This document shows positions 8,969-17,915 of a DNA stretch of 64,000 bases, piece by piece. How positions within the stretch are numbered: the stretch's first letter is position 1; every line of letters begins with the position of its first letter. Both the position numbers and the translations under genes were made by a program. This DNA comes from Diaphorobacter nitroreducens (GTDB lineage: Bacteria > Pseudomonadota > Gammaproteobacteria > Burkholderiales > Burkholderiaceae_C). A model generated the notes under the pieces. It ran no database searches. It was not told the DNA's origin and saw only the letters and a list, made by a program, of their open reading frames with translations. Where the stretch lies: positions 248,001-312,000 of the forward strand of contig RJVL01000002.1 in the NCBI GenBank assembly GCA_003755025.1. The letters run 5' to 3'.

Positions 8969-9020
8969 ATCCGGCAACAGCGCATATCCAGCAAGCGCTG
9001 ACAGCTATGAATTAAATAGC
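8969..9020 (-). repeat. Intergenic palindromic repeat, copy 3
   Basis: Reverse orientation: CAACAGCGCATATCCAGC, then AAGCGCTGACAGCTATGAAT and TAAATAGC. It fills the gap between the FMN reductase stop and the YkgJ start, ending three bases before that start codon. Confidence 0.8.
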
Positions 9021-9023
9021 GCC

Positions 9024-9290
9024 ATGGATTGCCGCCCCGGCTGCGGCGCCTGCTGCACGGCGCCGTCGATCTCCTCGCCCATTCCCGGCATGCCGCACGG
9101 CAAGCCGGCCGGCATGCGCTGCGTGCAACTGGACGACGACGCACGCTGCCGCATCTTCGGCCGGCCCGAGCGCCCCGCGGTGTGTGCCTCACTGCGGCCC
9201 AGCCCCGCCATGTGCGGCGACAGCCGCGCGCACGCGATGCGCTGGCTGGCGTTCATGGAACAGGCCACGCAGCCGTCCACGCCCCGCTGA
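9024..9290 (+). CDS. YkgJ-family cysteine-cluster protein (putative Zn/Fe chelator)
   Basis: 88 residues. [18 protein letters not shown] supplies the CxxCC-type cluster of the YkgJ/UPF0153 zinc- or iron-chelating family, followed by [28 protein letters not shown] and [10 protein letters not shown]. It ends soon after the last motif, as short family members do. The ATG at 9024 directly follows repeat copy 3, so no separate Shine-Dalgarno is visible; its translation signal may lie in the repeat or the start may be leaderless. Function unknown. A second family member is at 49.6 kb. Confidence 0.75.
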   Translation: MDCRPGCGACCTAPSISSPIPGMPHGKPAGMRCVQLDDDARCRIFGRPERPAVCASLRPSPAMCGDSRAHAMRWLAFMEQATQPSTPR

Positions 9291-9425
9291 GGCCGCCTTG
9301 CCCCCCAGGCGCAGCGCCGCGGGGAAACGCCCCCGCAAAGGCCTTGGCATGGCAGACCCGCGCAGGTCGGCATAGCATGCGCTGCGGAGATTTTCTTCAT
9401 CACTCTCTTGAAAGGACAAGACCGC

Positions 9426-10034
9426 ATGAAGCTCTACTACTCCCCTGGCGCCTGCTCGCTCTCCCCGCACATCGTGCTGCACGAAACCGGCTTGGCCCAC
9501 ACCTCGGTGCTGGCCAGCACCAAGAGCCACAAGCTGCAGGACGGCACCGACTACTACACCATCAACCCCCTGGGCTACGTGCCGGTGCTGGAGCTGGACG
9601 ACGGCACGCGCCTGCGCGAAGGCCCCGCCATCGTGCAGTACCTGGCCGACCAGGCGCCGCACAAAAACCTCGCCCCCGCCAACGGTACGCTGGCGCGCTA
9701 CCGTCTGCAGGAGTGGCTGACCTTCATCGGCACCGAGATCCACAAGGGCTTCACCCCCCTGTTCAAGCCCACCACCCCCGCAGACTACAAGCCCCTGGTG
9801 CATGAGCAACTGCTCAGCCGCCTCAAGTGGGTGGACGGCGAACTGGCCCACAAGCCCTACCTCATGGGCGAGCACTTCAGCGTGGCCGACGCCTACTTGT
9901 TCACGGTGACCAACTGGGCCCCCGCCGTGAACCTGGACATCTCCGCACTGAAGAACCTGGCGGCCTACCGCGAACGCATCGCCGCCCGCCCCGCCGTGCA
10001 GGCCGCCATGAAGGCCGAGGGCCTGCTCAAGTAA
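9426..10034 (+). CDS. Glutathione S-transferase, bacterial beta class
   Basis: 202 residues. The N-terminal thioredoxin-like domain begins MKLYYSPGACSLSPHIVLHE, where Cys10 is the expected beta-class catalytic residue, and includes GYVPVLELDDGTRLREGPAI with the glutathione-contacting region. The all-helical C-terminal domain has FSVADAYLFTVTNWA. It conjugates or exchanges glutathione on electrophiles. An AAGGACAAG Shine-Dalgarno precedes the ATG. It is followed by a GC-rich hairpin terminator. Confidence 0.92.
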   Translation: MKLYYSPGACSLSPHIVLHETGLAHTSVLASTKSHKLQDGTDYYTINPLGYVPVLELDDGTRLREGPAIVQYLADQAPHKNLAPANGTLARYRLQEWLTFIGTEIHKGFTPLFKPTTPADYKPLVHEQLLSRLKWVDGELAHKPYLMGEHFSVADAYLFTVTNWAPAVNLDISALKNLAAYRERIAARPAVQAAMKAEGLLK

Positions 10035-10044
10035 GGCCCACATG

Positions 10045-10075
10045 GCCGCGCCCGGCATCTGCGGGGCGCGGCTTG
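10045..10075 (+). terminator. Hairpin terminator after the GST gene
   Basis: GCCGCGCCC and GGGCGCGGC pair across a 10-base loop, followed by TTGTG. The T-run is poor, so this may stop transcription weakly. Confidence 0.5.
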
Positions 10076-10184
10076 TGCGTGCCGGCGCCTCACCGCAAAA
10101 ATCCCCCCGCGCGCCGCACGCCCGGCGCCATCCAGGGCCGCCGGCCGGCCCCACCGCCGTACCCCCTCCCTGTTTGACGTAGCA

Positions 10185-10201
10185 CAGAACCCGTGGTTCT
10201 G
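10185..10201. promoter_or_regulatory. Inverted repeat, possible operator upstream of the OYE gene
   Basis: CAGAACC-CGT-GGTTCTG is a perfect 7-base inverted repeat about 100 bases before the old yellow enzyme start. No regulator gene is adjacent. Confidence 0.35.
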
Positions 10202-10299
10202 CAGCGCCTGGGTGTACTGCACGCCCTGAGCGATACCGGTAACCTTTGATGCGTGCCGCACCTCCCGCGGTTCGCTTTGCAAGAAGGTACTGAAGTCGC

Positions 10300-11424
10300 A
10301 TGCCCACTCTGTTCGATCCCATCCAGGCCGGTGACCTGCACCTGGCCAACCGTATCGCCATGGCGCCGCTGACGCGCAACCGCTCGCCCCGGGCCGTGCC
10401 GCGCGACATCACCGCCACCTACTACGCCCAGCGCGCCAGCGCCGGCCTGCTGATCACCGAGGGCACGGCCATCACCCACCAGGGCCAGGGCTATTCCGAC
10501 GTGCCGGGCCTGTACAGCACCGAGCAGCTGGACGGCTGGAAGCGCGTTACCCAGGCCGTGCATGCACGCGGCGGCAAGATCGTCACCCAGCTGTGGCACG
10601 TGGGGCGCGTGTCGCACACTGCCCTGCAGCCGGAGGGCGGCGCGCCCGTGGCGCCGTCGGCCGTGCGCGCGCAATCGCAGACCTACCTGGTGGACCCGGC
10701 CAGCGGCCAGGGCCAGTTCGTGCCCACGTCCGAGCCCCGCGCACTGGCGGCCGAGGAACTGCCGGACATCGTGCATGCCTTCGCCGCCGCCGCGCGCAAC
10801 GCGGTGCAGACGGCGGGCTTTGACGGCGTGGAGATCCACGGCGCCAACGGCTACCTGCTGGACCAGTTCCTCAAGGACGGCGCCAACCAGCGCAAGGACG
10901 ACTACGGCGGCGGCATCGCCAACCGCGTGCGCCTGATGGTGGAGGTGACGCGCGCCGTGGTGGACGCCATCGGCGGCGGCCGCGTGGGCATTCGTCTCTC
11001 GCCCGTCACGCCCGCCAACGACATCCGCGACAGCGACCCGCAGCCGCTGTTTGAACACCTGGCGCGCGAGTTGGCGCCGCTGGGCCTGGCCTTCATCCAC
11101 GTGATCGAGGGCGCCACCGGCGGCCCGCGCGAGGTGGAGGGCCGCCCCTTCGACTACGCCGCGTTCAAGAACGCTTACCGCAGCGCAGGCGGGCGCGGCG
11201 CCTGGATGGTGAACAACGGCTACGACCGCGACATGGCCCAGGAGGCGCTGGCCAGCGGCCGCGCCGACATCGTGGCCTTTGGCCGCGCGTTCATCTCCAA
11301 CCCCGACCTGGTGGAGCGCCTGCGGCGGGGCGCCCCGCTCAACGCCTGGGACAAGACCACGTTCTACGGCGGCGGCGAGCACGGCTACATCGACTACCCC
11401 GCGCTGGAGCAGGTCCCGGCCTGA
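10300..11424 (+). CDS. Old yellow enzyme family ene-reductase (NemA/XenB-like)
   Basis: 374 residues. An FMN-dependent reductase of activated alkenes, nitro compounds or nitrate esters. The TIM-barrel shows FDPIQAGDLHLANRIAMAPL at the N-terminus, QLWHVGRVSH, the active-site block GFDGVEIHGANGYLLDQFLK and the late phosphate-binding part DIVAFGRAFISNPDL. The length fits the classical OYE group. It has its own upstream region with an inverted repeat and ends in a large palindrome. Confidence 0.95.
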   Translation: MPTLFDPIQAGDLHLANRIAMAPLTRNRSPRAVPRDITATYYAQRASAGLLITEGTAITHQGQGYSDVPGLYSTEQLDGWKRVTQAVHARGGKIVTQLWHVGRVSHTALQPEGGAPVAPSAVRAQSQTYLVDPASGQGQFVPTSEPRALAAEELPDIVHAFAAAARNAVQTAGFDGVEIHGANGYLLDQFLKDGANQRKDDYGGGIANRVRLMVEVTRAVVDAIGGGRVGIRLSPVTPANDIRDSDPQPLFEHLARELAPLGLAFIHVIEGATGGPREVEGRPFDYAAFKNAYRSAGGRGAWMVNNGYDRDMAQEALASGRADIVAFGRAFISNPDLVERLRRGAPLNAWDKTTFYGGGEHGYIDYPALEQVPA

Positions 11425-11440
11425 CGCAGGCGGCCCGCCA

Positions 11441-11470
11441 AGCATCACGCCCGGCGCCGGGCGTGATGCT
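11441..11470. terminator. Perfect 30-base palindrome after the OYE gene
   Basis: Two exact 15-base arms starting AGCATCACGCCCGGC with no loop. Read as RNA it forms a very stable hairpin 16 bases past the OYE stop codon. The following T-run is short (TTCATGG), so it may be a terminator or a 3'-end protecting structure. Confidence 0.65.
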
Positions 11471-11483
11471 TCATGGATGGATA

Positions 11484-11537
11484 TAAAAAACGGCTCCAGC
11501 GCTGATGGGCAAAGCGCTGACAGCTATCAAAACAAAA
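11484..11537 (-). repeat. Intergenic palindromic repeat, copy 4
   Basis: Reverse orientation: CGGCTCCAGCGCTGATGGGC then AAAGCGCTGACAGCTATCAA. It lies between the OYE gene and the TauE/SafE gene. Confidence 0.85.
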
Positions 11538-11580
11538 GCGGGTACGCCCATGGGGACCCGCGGGCAGCAGGGAGAGATGC

Positions 11581-12330
11581 ATGGAGACACTGGCCGTCCT
11601 CGTCCTGGGCGCCGTCGTGGCGGGCTTTGTGCAAGGCCTGTCGGGCTTTGCGTTCAGCATGGTGGCCATGTCGTTCTGGGTCTGGGTGCTGGAGCCGCAC
11701 CTGGCGGCGGCGCTGGCGGTGTTCGGCTCGCTCACCGGCCAGGTGCTGGCTGCGGTGACCATGCGCCGCGGTTTCAATGCCGCCCTGCTGTGGCCGTTCA
11801 TTCTGGGCGGTCTGGTGGGCGTGCCCGTTGGCGCCAGCCTGCTGCCCCACCTGAACGCCCACTGGTTCAAAGCCCTGCTGGGCACGCTGCTGGTGTGCTG
11901 GTGCCCCGCCATGCTGATGGCGCGCAGCCTGCCGCGGGTGCGTTGGGGCGGGCGCACGGCCGACGCCGTGGTGGGCCTGTGCGGCGGCGTGATGGGCGGC
12001 ATTGGCGGCTTCACGGGCGTGCTGCCCACGCTGTGGTGCACGCTGCGCGGCCTGCCCAAGGACACCCAGCGCGCCGTGGTGCAGAACTTCAACCTGGCGA
12101 TGCTGGCCGTGGCCATGGCCACCTATCTGGCCAAGGGTCTGGTCACGCGCGACATGCTGCCCGCCTTCGGCATCGTGGCTACGGCCGTGCTGGTGCCGGT
12201 GCTCCTGGGTACGCGGCTGTATATCGGCATCAGCGAGGTCCGCTTTCGCCAGATCGTGCTGGGCCTGCTCACGCTGTCGGGCGGTGCGCTGCTGGTGGCA
12301 TCCGTGCCGCGCCTGCTGGCATCGGCATAA
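11581..12330 (+). CDS. TauE/SafE (TSUP) family anion exporter
   Basis: 249 residues with about eight hydrophobic segments. The start LAVLVLGAVVAGFVQGLSGFAF and the repeated glycine-rich second half (LCGGVMGGIGGFTGVLPTL) are the duplicated signature of the 4-toluene sulfonate uptake permease/sulfite exporter family, which carries sulfonates, sulfite or sulfoacetate. A GGGAGAGATGC stretch gives the Shine-Dalgarno. It stands alone between two repeat copies; repeat 5 begins at its stop codon. Confidence 0.88.
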   Translation: METLAVLVLGAVVAGFVQGLSGFAFSMVAMSFWVWVLEPHLAAALAVFGSLTGQVLAAVTMRRGFNAALLWPFILGGLVGVPVGASLLPHLNAHWFKALLGTLLVCWCPAMLMARSLPRVRWGGRTADAVVGLCGGVMGGIGGFTGVLPTLWCTLRGLPKDTQRAVVQNFNLAMLAVAMATYLAKGLVTRDMLPAFGIVATAVLVPVLLGTRLYIGISEVRFRQIVLGLLTLSGGALLVASVPRLLASA

Positions 12331-12384
12331 AAATCGGCTCCAACTCGCGCCCAGTAAGCGCTAACAGCTACTTATTAAATAGCA
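12330..12384 (-). repeat. Intergenic palindromic repeat, copy 5
   Basis: Reverse orientation with a worn left stem: ATCGGCTCCAACTCGCGCCC, then AAGCGCTAACAGCTACTTAT. It sits between the convergent TauE/SafE and chemoreceptor genes. Confidence 0.75.
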
Positions 12385-12515
12385 ATCTGTTAACTTCCTT
12401 GCGCGCCATCACAGGCCGCAAAACCAAGGGGCAAAAAAAAGCACCCGAAGGTGCGCAAGGAGGGTTTGTTGAAAACTGGCGGCGGCGCCCGGCCGCCGCG
12501 TGCGTCATGCAGCGC

Positions 12516-14168
12516 TCAAGCGGCGCTCAGGCGCGGCGTGTCGCCGCCCCGCAGCGCGGGGGCCGGCGCGCCAGTGCGCGTGAAGGCCGCGGGCGCGTGG
12601 CCGTCGTCGGCCAACTGGAACTGGCTCACCACCTGCGACAGGCGGGCGGCCTGCTCGCGCAGCGACTCGGCCGCCGCGGCGGACTCTTCCACCAGCGCGG
12701 CGTTCTGCTGCGTCATGCGGTCGATCTCGCCCACGGAGGCGTTGACCTCGCCGATGCCGCCCGCCTGCTCGGAGGCGGCGGAGTTGATCTCGCCAATGAT
12801 GTCGGTCACGCGCTGCACGCTGGACACGATCTCCTGCATGGCCTTGCCGGCATCTTCCACGTGGCGCACGCCGCCGTCCACGGCCGTCACGCTGGAGCTG
12901 ATCAGGCCCTTGATCTCGCTGGCTGCGGCCGCGCTGCGCTGCGCCAGGCTGCGCACCTCGCCCGCCACCACGGCAAAGCCGCGGCCCTGCTCGCCCGCGC
13001 GCGCCGCTTCCACGGCCGCGTTCAGCGCGAGGATGTTGGTCTGGAAGGCGATGGAGTCGATCAGGCCGATGATGTCGCCGATCTTGCGGCTGGAGGAGGA
13101 GATCTCGTGCATGCTGTTCACCGCCTGCTGCACCACCTGGCCACCGCGCGTGGCGATGCCCGAGGCCGAGGTGACGAGCTGGTTGGCCACCTGCGAGGAC
13201 GACGCCGTCTGCTGCACCGTGGCGGTGAGCTGCGAGAGCGCGGCCACGGCTTCTTGTGCGTTGCTGGCGGTCTGCTCGGTGCGGCCGGACAGGTCCTGGT
13301 TGCCGGTGGCGATCTCCTGGCTGGCCGTGGCGATGTTGCTGCTCGCGTCGCGCACCTGCGCCACCATTGCGCCCAGGCCGTTTTGCATGTCCAGCAGCGC
13401 GCGCTGCAGGTCGGCCGCCTCGTCACGGCCTTCCACGCGGATGCGCTGAGACAGGTCGCCCCCGGCGATCGCCTGTGCCATCGCGCGGGCCACTTCCAGC
13501 GGGCGGCAGATGGACACCATGTTCAGCAGCGTGAGCGGCACCACCACCACCACAGTGATCAGCACCGCCAGGGCGAACAGCCACTTGGTCTGGTCGGTGA
13601 CGCGGTCCTGGTGCGCAATGGCGCTGTCCACCTCGGCGGCCAGGCGCTTGTCCAGCGCGGCCACCTTCTCGGTGGCGATGTTGAACTGCTCCACCGCCTT
13701 ACCGCTCATGCGGTTGGCGATCGTGGCGGTGTCGTAGCCGCCGGCCTCCAGCTGGCGTGCCACGTGTGCGAACTGCTCGCGGTAGGCCACCAGGTGCTTG
13801 GCGACGTCCTTCGCCTCGGCCAGGTCCTCGCCCTGCCAGATCTGGCCCAGCGTGGCCGTGACCTTGCCCGCACGGTCCAGCGACGCCAGCCACCGGTCGT
13901 GCGCGGCGCGCACCGACTCGGGGCGCTCGTAGTGGATGATCATGTCCTTCTCATGCTGGCGGATCTCACCCATCTCGCTGCGCAGCTGGCCCATCAGCTT
14001 CACCGCGGCATGGGGCTGGCTGACGAAGTCCTGGGCTAGCCCGTGGATGCGGAACATGCCCAGCATGCCGGCACCGCCCAGCAGGCCCAACAGGCCCAGT
14101 ACCACGCCAATGGCGCCGATCATTCGCAGGCGGATCGTGAAGAGCCGCATGAGCGCGTAAATATTCAT
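12516..14168 (-). CDS. Methyl-accepting chemotaxis protein
   Basis: 550 residues. The first membrane segment is at about 14-36 (AIGVVLGLLGLLGGAGMLGMF). A periplasmic four-helix ligand domain follows, then a second membrane segment (WLFALAVLITVVVVVPLTLL), a HAMP domain (PLEVARAMAQAIAGGDLSQR) and the cytoplasmic signalling domain with the conserved hairpin IDSIAFQTNILALNAAVEAA and GRGFAVVAGEVRSLAQRSAA. It controls CheA activity. The ATG at 14168 is preferred over a GTG one codon upstream because AAGGAAA is correctly placed. No other chemotaxis genes are in the window, so it is a stand-alone receptor. Confidence 0.95.
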   Translation of the reverse strand: MNIYALMRLFTIRLRMIGAIGVVLGLLGLLGGAGMLGMFRIHGLAQDFVSQPHAAVKLMGQLRSEMGEIRQHEKDMIIHYERPESVRAAHDRWLASLDRAGKVTATLGQIWQGEDLAEAKDVAKHLVAYREQFAHVARQLEAGGYDTATIANRMSGKAVEQFNIATEKVAALDKRLAAEVDSAIAHQDRVTDQTKWLFALAVLITVVVVVPLTLLNMVSICRPLEVARAMAQAIAGGDLSQRIRVEGRDEAADLQRALLDMQNGLGAMVAQVRDASSNIATASQEIATGNQDLSGRTEQTASNAQEAVAALSQLTATVQQTASSSQVANQLVTSASGIATRGGQVVQQAVNSMHEISSSSRKIGDIIGLIDSIAFQTNILALNAAVEAARAGEQGRGFAVVAGEVRSLAQRSAAAASEIKGLISSSVTAVDGGVRHVEDAGKAMQEIVSSVQRVTDIIGEINSAASEQAGGIGEVNASVGEIDRMTQQNAALVEESAAAAESLREQAARLSQVVSQFQLADDGHAPAAFTRTGAPAPALRGGDTPRLSAA

Positions 14169-14351
14169 CACCGTTTCCTTGTCGTGTGCAGCCCCCGGCG
14201 GGCCACCCTCCCATGATGTGCGTCACGCAATCCGTCACCCTGTCAGGCGATGGCTTGCGCGTGACTTACTAAGAAGCCGCGCGCCAATATGCAACAAAAC
14301 GTTGCAGTTTGCCAGAGAAATAAGAATCCTTTTGTCTCGTTTATCCCGCAA

Positions 14352-16700
14352 TCACCCCCGCCAACGCTTGAGCAACAACGCATTCGTCATCACGCTGACC
14401 GAACTCAGCGCCATCGCGGCCCCCGCGACCACGGGACTCAGGTAGCCCAGCGCCGCCAGCGGAATACCGGCCACGTTGTATGCAAAGGCCCAAAACAGGT
14501 TCTGGCGGATCTTGGCCACCGTGCGCCGCGAGATGTCCAGCGCCGCCGCCACCAGTTGCGGGTCGCCGCGCATCAGCGTGATGCCCGCAGCGTGCATGGC
14601 CACGTCGGTACCGTTGCCCATGGCCATGCCCACATCGGCCGCAGCCAGCGCGGGCGCATCGTTCACCCCGTCGCCCACCATGGCCACGATATGGCCTTGC
14701 GCCTTCAGCGCGTTCACCGCCGCCGCCTTGTCGCCGGGCAGCACCTCGGCCATCACCTCGCCGGCCTCCGGCTGCAGGCCCAGGCGGCGGGCCATGGCCT
14801 CGGCCGCGCCGCGGTTGTCGCCAGAGATCATCACGCAGCGCACGCCCTGGGCGCGCAGTTGCGCCAGTGCCTCGCGCGCGCCGGGCTTGGGCTCGTCGCC
14901 AAAGGCCAGCAGCGCGCGCAAGACATAGTGCGCCCCCGCGCCCGGCACTATCGTGTCCTCGCTGCCCCCCAAGGGAGTGCCCGCGGCTTCGGGCGGCCGT
15001 GCGCCGCTCGGGTCCTGCGCGACCCGCTCGGCCACCGCGGACACGGTGGCGCCTTCGGCCTGCAGCGTGGCCGCACGATCGGCCAGCGGGCCCAGGTCCA
15101 CGCCCAGTTCCTGCATCCAGCGCAGGCTGCCGACCAGATAGCTGCGCGCTGCCACCTCGCCCTCGGTGCCGCGGCCGGGCACGGCGCGCACTCCGTCGGG
15201 CGCAGGAACAGGCAGGCCACGCTCCTGGGCGGCGCTCACCACGGCGCGTGCGAGCGGGTGCTCACTGCCGCTCTGCACCGCGGCCACAGCCGACAGCAGT
15301 GCCGCCTCATCCACCCCTGGTTCCACGTGAAACGCCGTCAGGCGCGGGCGGCCCACGGTCAGCGTGCCGGTTTTGTCGAAGGCCACGGTCTGCACGCGGT
15401 GGGCGGTCTCCAGCGCCTCCGCGTCCTTGATGAGGATGCCGTGCCTGGCCGCCACGCCCGTGCCCGCCATGATGGCCGCCGGCGTCGCCAGCCCCAGCGC
15501 ACACGGGCAGGCGATGACCAGCACCGCCACGGCATGGATCAGCGCGGCCTCCACGCCCGCGCCCGCCCACAGCCAGCCCAGCAGTGTGACGATGGCAATC
15601 GCCAGCACCACCGGCACGAAGACCGCCGACACCTTGTCCACCAGCCGCTGGATGGGCGCCTTGGCCGCCTGCGCATCCTCCACCAGGCGGATGATGCGCG
15701 CGAGCACCGTCTCCCCCCCCACGGCCGTCACCTGCATCACGATGCGCCCATCGCCATTGATCGAGCCGCCGGTGAGCGCCCCGCCCTCCGGGCCATCGGC
15801 GCTGCGCGCCACGGGCAGCGGCTCGCCTGTCAGCATGGATTCGTCCACCTGGGTGTGCCCCTCCACCACCGTGCCGTCCACGGGGATGCGCTCGCCCGGG
15901 CGCACCACCAGCCGGTCACCCGCCATCACCTCAGCGATCGGCACGTCCACCTCGCCGTCCCGGCCCAGCAGGTGGGCCACCTCGGGGCGCAGCGCGTGCA
16001 GCGCGCGGATGGCGGCCGTGGTCTGGCGCTTGGCGCGCGCTTCCAGCCACTTGCCCAGCAGCACCAGCGTGATCACCACGGCCGATGCCTCGAAGTACAG
16101 GTGCGGCGTGTGCCCCGCGCCATGGGTGGATTCGGCCGTGGCCCACAGCCACAGCGACAGGCCGTAGCCCGCGCTGGTGCCGATGGCCACCAGCAGGTCC
16201 ATGTTGCCCGTGAGCGCCTTGGCGGCATGCCAGCCCGCCTTGTAAAAGCGCGCGCCCAGAATGAACTGCACCGGTGTGGCCAGGATGAACTGCACCCACG
16301 CCGGCAGCATCCAGTGCAAGCCGAACAGATCGCCCAGCATGGGCAGCACCAGCGGCGCCGACAGCAGCAACCCCACCGCCACCGGCGTGAAGCCTGCCCA
16401 GGGCGACTGCGCGCCCTCCTCACCCGCTTCCTGCTCCTCCACACTGCGCGGCTCGTAGCCGGCATTGCGCACGGCGCGGCGTGCCAGCGCCTCCATGCCT
16501 CCGCCGCTGGCGGCGTCGAACACGATGTGCGCGCGCTCGGTCGCCAGGTTCACCGTGGCGTCCTGCACGCCCGGCACCTTGCGCAGCGCACGTTCCACCC
16601 GGCCCACGCAGCTCGCGCAGGTCATGCCGGCAATGCCCAGGTCCAGCGTGCCCGCAGGGGCGTCGCCCGTTGCGGCAGGGGAAAGGGAAGCAGAAGTCAT
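14352..16700 (-). CDS. copA: Copper-exporting P1B-type ATPase CopA
   Basis: 782 residues. One N-terminal heavy-metal domain carries GMTCASC (Cys28, Cys31). Eight membrane segments surround the metal-site motif [10 protein letters not shown], and the pump signatures [15 protein letters not shown] (phosphorylated Asp) and [10 protein letters not shown] are complete. It pumps Cu(I) out of the cytoplasm using ATP. ATG 16700 is chosen over an upstream GTG because AAGGTGG sits at the right distance. Its promoter has a 19-base spacer typical of MerR-family control, and cueR lies in the divergent copZ-cueR pair. Confidence 0.95.
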   Translation of the reverse strand: MTSASLSPAATGDAPAGTLDLGIAGMTCASCVGRVERALRKVPGVQDATVNLATERAHIVFDAASGGGMEALARRAVRNAGYEPRSVEEQEAGEEGAQSPWAGFTPVAVGLLLSAPLVLPMLGDLFGLHWMLPAWVQFILATPVQFILGARFYKAGWHAAKALTGNMDLLVAIGTSAGYGLSLWLWATAESTHGAGHTPHLYFEASAVVITLVLLGKWLEARAKRQTTAAIRALHALRPEVAHLLGRDGEVDVPIAEVMAGDRLVVRPGERIPVDGTVVEGHTQVDESMLTGEPLPVARSADGPEGGALTGGSINGDGRIVMQVTAVGGETVLARIIRLVEDAQAAKAPIQRLVDKVSAVFVPVVLAIAIVTLLGWLWAGAGVEAALIHAVAVLVIACPCALGLATPAAIMAGTGVAARHGILIKDAEALETAHRVQTVAFDKTGTLTVGRPRLTAFHVEPGVDEAALLSAVAAVQSGSEHPLARAVVSAAQERGLPVPAPDGVRAVPGRGTEGEVAARSYLVGSLRWMQELGVDLGPLADRAATLQAEGATVSAVAERVAQDPSGARPPEAAGTPLGGSEDTIVPGAGAHYVLRALLAFGDEPKPGAREALAQLRAQGVRCVMISGDNRGAAEAMARRLGLQPEAGEVMAEVLPGDKAAAVNALKAQGHIVAMVGDGVNDAPALAAADVGMAMGNGTDVAMHAAGITLMRGDPQLVAAALDISRRTVAKIRQNLFWAFAYNVAGIPLAALGYLSPVVAGAAMALSSVSVMTNALLLKRWRG

Positions 16701-16730
16701 GAAAGCCACCTTGGAATCGATACAGGGCGC

Positions 16731-16761
16731 ACCTTAAACCTTGACATGCTGGCAAGGTCAA
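16731..16761 (-). promoter_or_regulatory. CueR-type promoter of copA
   Basis: On the minus strand: TTGACC (-35, 16756-16761), a 19-base spacer, then TAAGGT (-10, 16731-16736). The long spacer contains the inverted repeat CCTTG...CAAGG, the arrangement that MerR-family activators such as CueR unwind. Confidence 0.8.
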
Positions 16762-16785
16762 GCGGCAGGCCGCGCGTGTCCCCGC

Positions 16786-16816
16786 TTGACTTTGACACCA
16801 TGTCAGGCTTCATGAT
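16786..16816 (+). promoter_or_regulatory. CueR-type promoter of copZ-cueR
   Basis: TTGACT (16786-16791), a 19-base spacer containing TGAC-ACCAT-GTCA, then CATGAT (16811-16816). It faces away from the copA promoter, which suggests one regulator serves both. The -10 is weak. Confidence 0.65.
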
Positions 16817-16878
16817 GCAGCTGTCGGCCACCCGCTGGCCCGCAACCCATCCACCGCCCTTTGATCGAGAGGACCATC

Positions 16879-17076
16879 ATGCAATACACATTTCAAGTCC
16901 AGGGAATGACCTGCGGCCACTGCGAACGCGCCGTGGTGCACGCGGTGCGCCAGGTCGACACCGACGCCCTCGTGAAGGTGGACCTGGCCACCGGCCAGGT
17001 CATCGTGGAGAGCGACAAGTCGCGCGAGGCGTTGGCCAACGCCATCCAGGAAGAAGGCTACAAGGTCGCCGCATGA
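16879..17076 (+). CDS. copZ: Copper chaperone, heavy-metal-associated domain (CopZ-like)
   Basis: 65 residues, a single HMA fold. GMTCGHCERAVVHAV carries the Cu(I)-binding pair Cys12 and Cys15, and the C-terminal part (AIQEEGYKVAA) completes the domain. It should deliver copper to CopA or CueR. GAGAGGA precedes the ATG. The stop codon overlaps the cueR start as ATGA. Confidence 0.9.
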   Translation: MQYTFQVQGMTCGHCERAVVHAVRQVDTDALVKVDLATGQVIVESDKSREALANAIQEEGYKVAA

Positions 17077-17576
17077 GCACCGCGCCGCGGCGCCCCGCCC
17101 ACCGCGTGCCCCGCGCCGTCGCTGGGCACGCGGCCGCGCTGGACTGGCCCGTGGCCATCGGCACCGCCGCCGAGCGCGCAGGCGTCTCGGCGCGCATGCT
17201 GCGCCACTACGAATCACTGGGCCTGCTGACCGGCGTGGCGCGCACCGACAGCGGCTACCGCCAGTACACCGAGGCCGATGTGCACACCCTGCGCTTCATC
17301 CGCCGTGCGCGCGACCTGGGCTTCTCGATGGAGGAGATCGCCACCCTGCTCGGCCTGTGGCAGGACAAGCAGCGCGCCAGCAGCCAGGTCAAACGCATTG
17401 CCCAGGCGCACATCGACAACCTGAGCGAGCGCATCGCCGCCATGCAGGCCATGCAGCGCAGCCTGCAGGCGCTGGTGCACTGCTGCCACGGCGACGACCG
17501 GCCGGACTGCCCGATCCTGGACGATCTGGCCATGGCCGGCACCCCGAATAGCGGCGCCGCCGAAGTCGCTATTTAA
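17073..17576 (+). CDS. cueR: MerR-family copper-responsive regulator CueR
   Basis: 167 residues. The MerR winged helix runs from about 28 to 95 (IGTAAERAGVSARMLRHYES). A dimer helix follows, then the metal loop HCCHGDDRPDCPIL with Cys138 and Cys146, eight apart as in CueR. An N-terminal extension of about 25 residues is unusual; a later start could be used, but ATG 17073 overlaps the copZ stop and implies coupling. The last codons and the TAA stop come from repeat copy 6. Confidence 0.92.
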   Translation: MSTAPRRPAHRVPRAVAGHAAALDWPVAIGTAAERAGVSARMLRHYESLGLLTGVARTDSGYRQYTEADVHTLRFIRRARDLGFSMEEIATLLGLWQDKQRASSQVKRIAQAHIDNLSERIAAMQAMQRSLQALVHCCHGDDRPDCPILDDLAMAGTPNSGAAEVAI

Positions 17577-17620
17577 TTCATAGCTGTCAGCGCTTGTGAA
17601 CAGGGCGCTGGAGGCCTAAA
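17568..17620 (+). repeat. Intergenic palindromic repeat, copy 6
   Basis: Forward orientation: TATTTAATTCATAGCTGTCA, GCGCTTGTGAACAGGGCGCT and GGAGGCCTAAAA. Its left end overlaps the cueR 3' end and supplies the TAA stop codon. Confidence 0.85.
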
Positions 17621-17687
17621 ACACCCCAAACCAACCTGCAGGCCGGGCCACAATGGCCGCCTTGACACACCCTGCAGGAGGCATGCC

Positions 17688-17903
17688 ATGGCACACCCTT
17701 TCAAGGTGGGCGACCACGTCAGCTGGAACTCCGAGGCCGGCCGCGTCAGCGGGCGCATCACCGCCGTCCACACCCGCGCGCTGCAGTGGAAGGGCTACAC
17801 CCACCACGCCAGCGCCGAAGAGCCGCAGTACGAGATCCAGAGCGACAAGACCGACCATGTCGCGCTGCACAAGGGCAGCGCGCTGCACCGCCTGGCCCGC
17901 TGA
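17688..17903 (+). CDS. DUF2945 (hypervirulence-associated TUDOR-like) protein
   Basis: 71 residues. FKVGDHVSWNSEAGRVSGRI, HTRALQWKGYTHHASAEEPQ and YEIQSDKTDHVALHKGSALH match the small DUF2945 family, thought to adopt a TUDOR-like beta barrel. Molecular role unknown. A GCAGGAGG Shine-Dalgarno precedes the ATG. It is followed 12 bases later by the DUF488 gene, so the two and the thiolase may form one operon. Confidence 0.85.
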   Translation: MAHPFKVGDHVSWNSEAGRVSGRITAVHTRALQWKGYTHHASAEEPQYEIQSDKTDHVALHKGSALHRLAR

Positions 17904-17915
17904 GCGGCGCACGCA

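Noticed and set aside
15319-15334. parS-like GGTTCCACGTGAAACG inside copA
   Set aside because: Three mismatches to the consensus and 7 kb from the real cluster; it is read as FHVEP, a chance codon match.
14289-17576. Open frame of more than 1000 codons on the plus strand across copA and cueR
   Set aside because: It is the shadow of minus-strand copA in GC-rich DNA, joined in frame to cueR. The copA frame has all P-type ATPase motifs.
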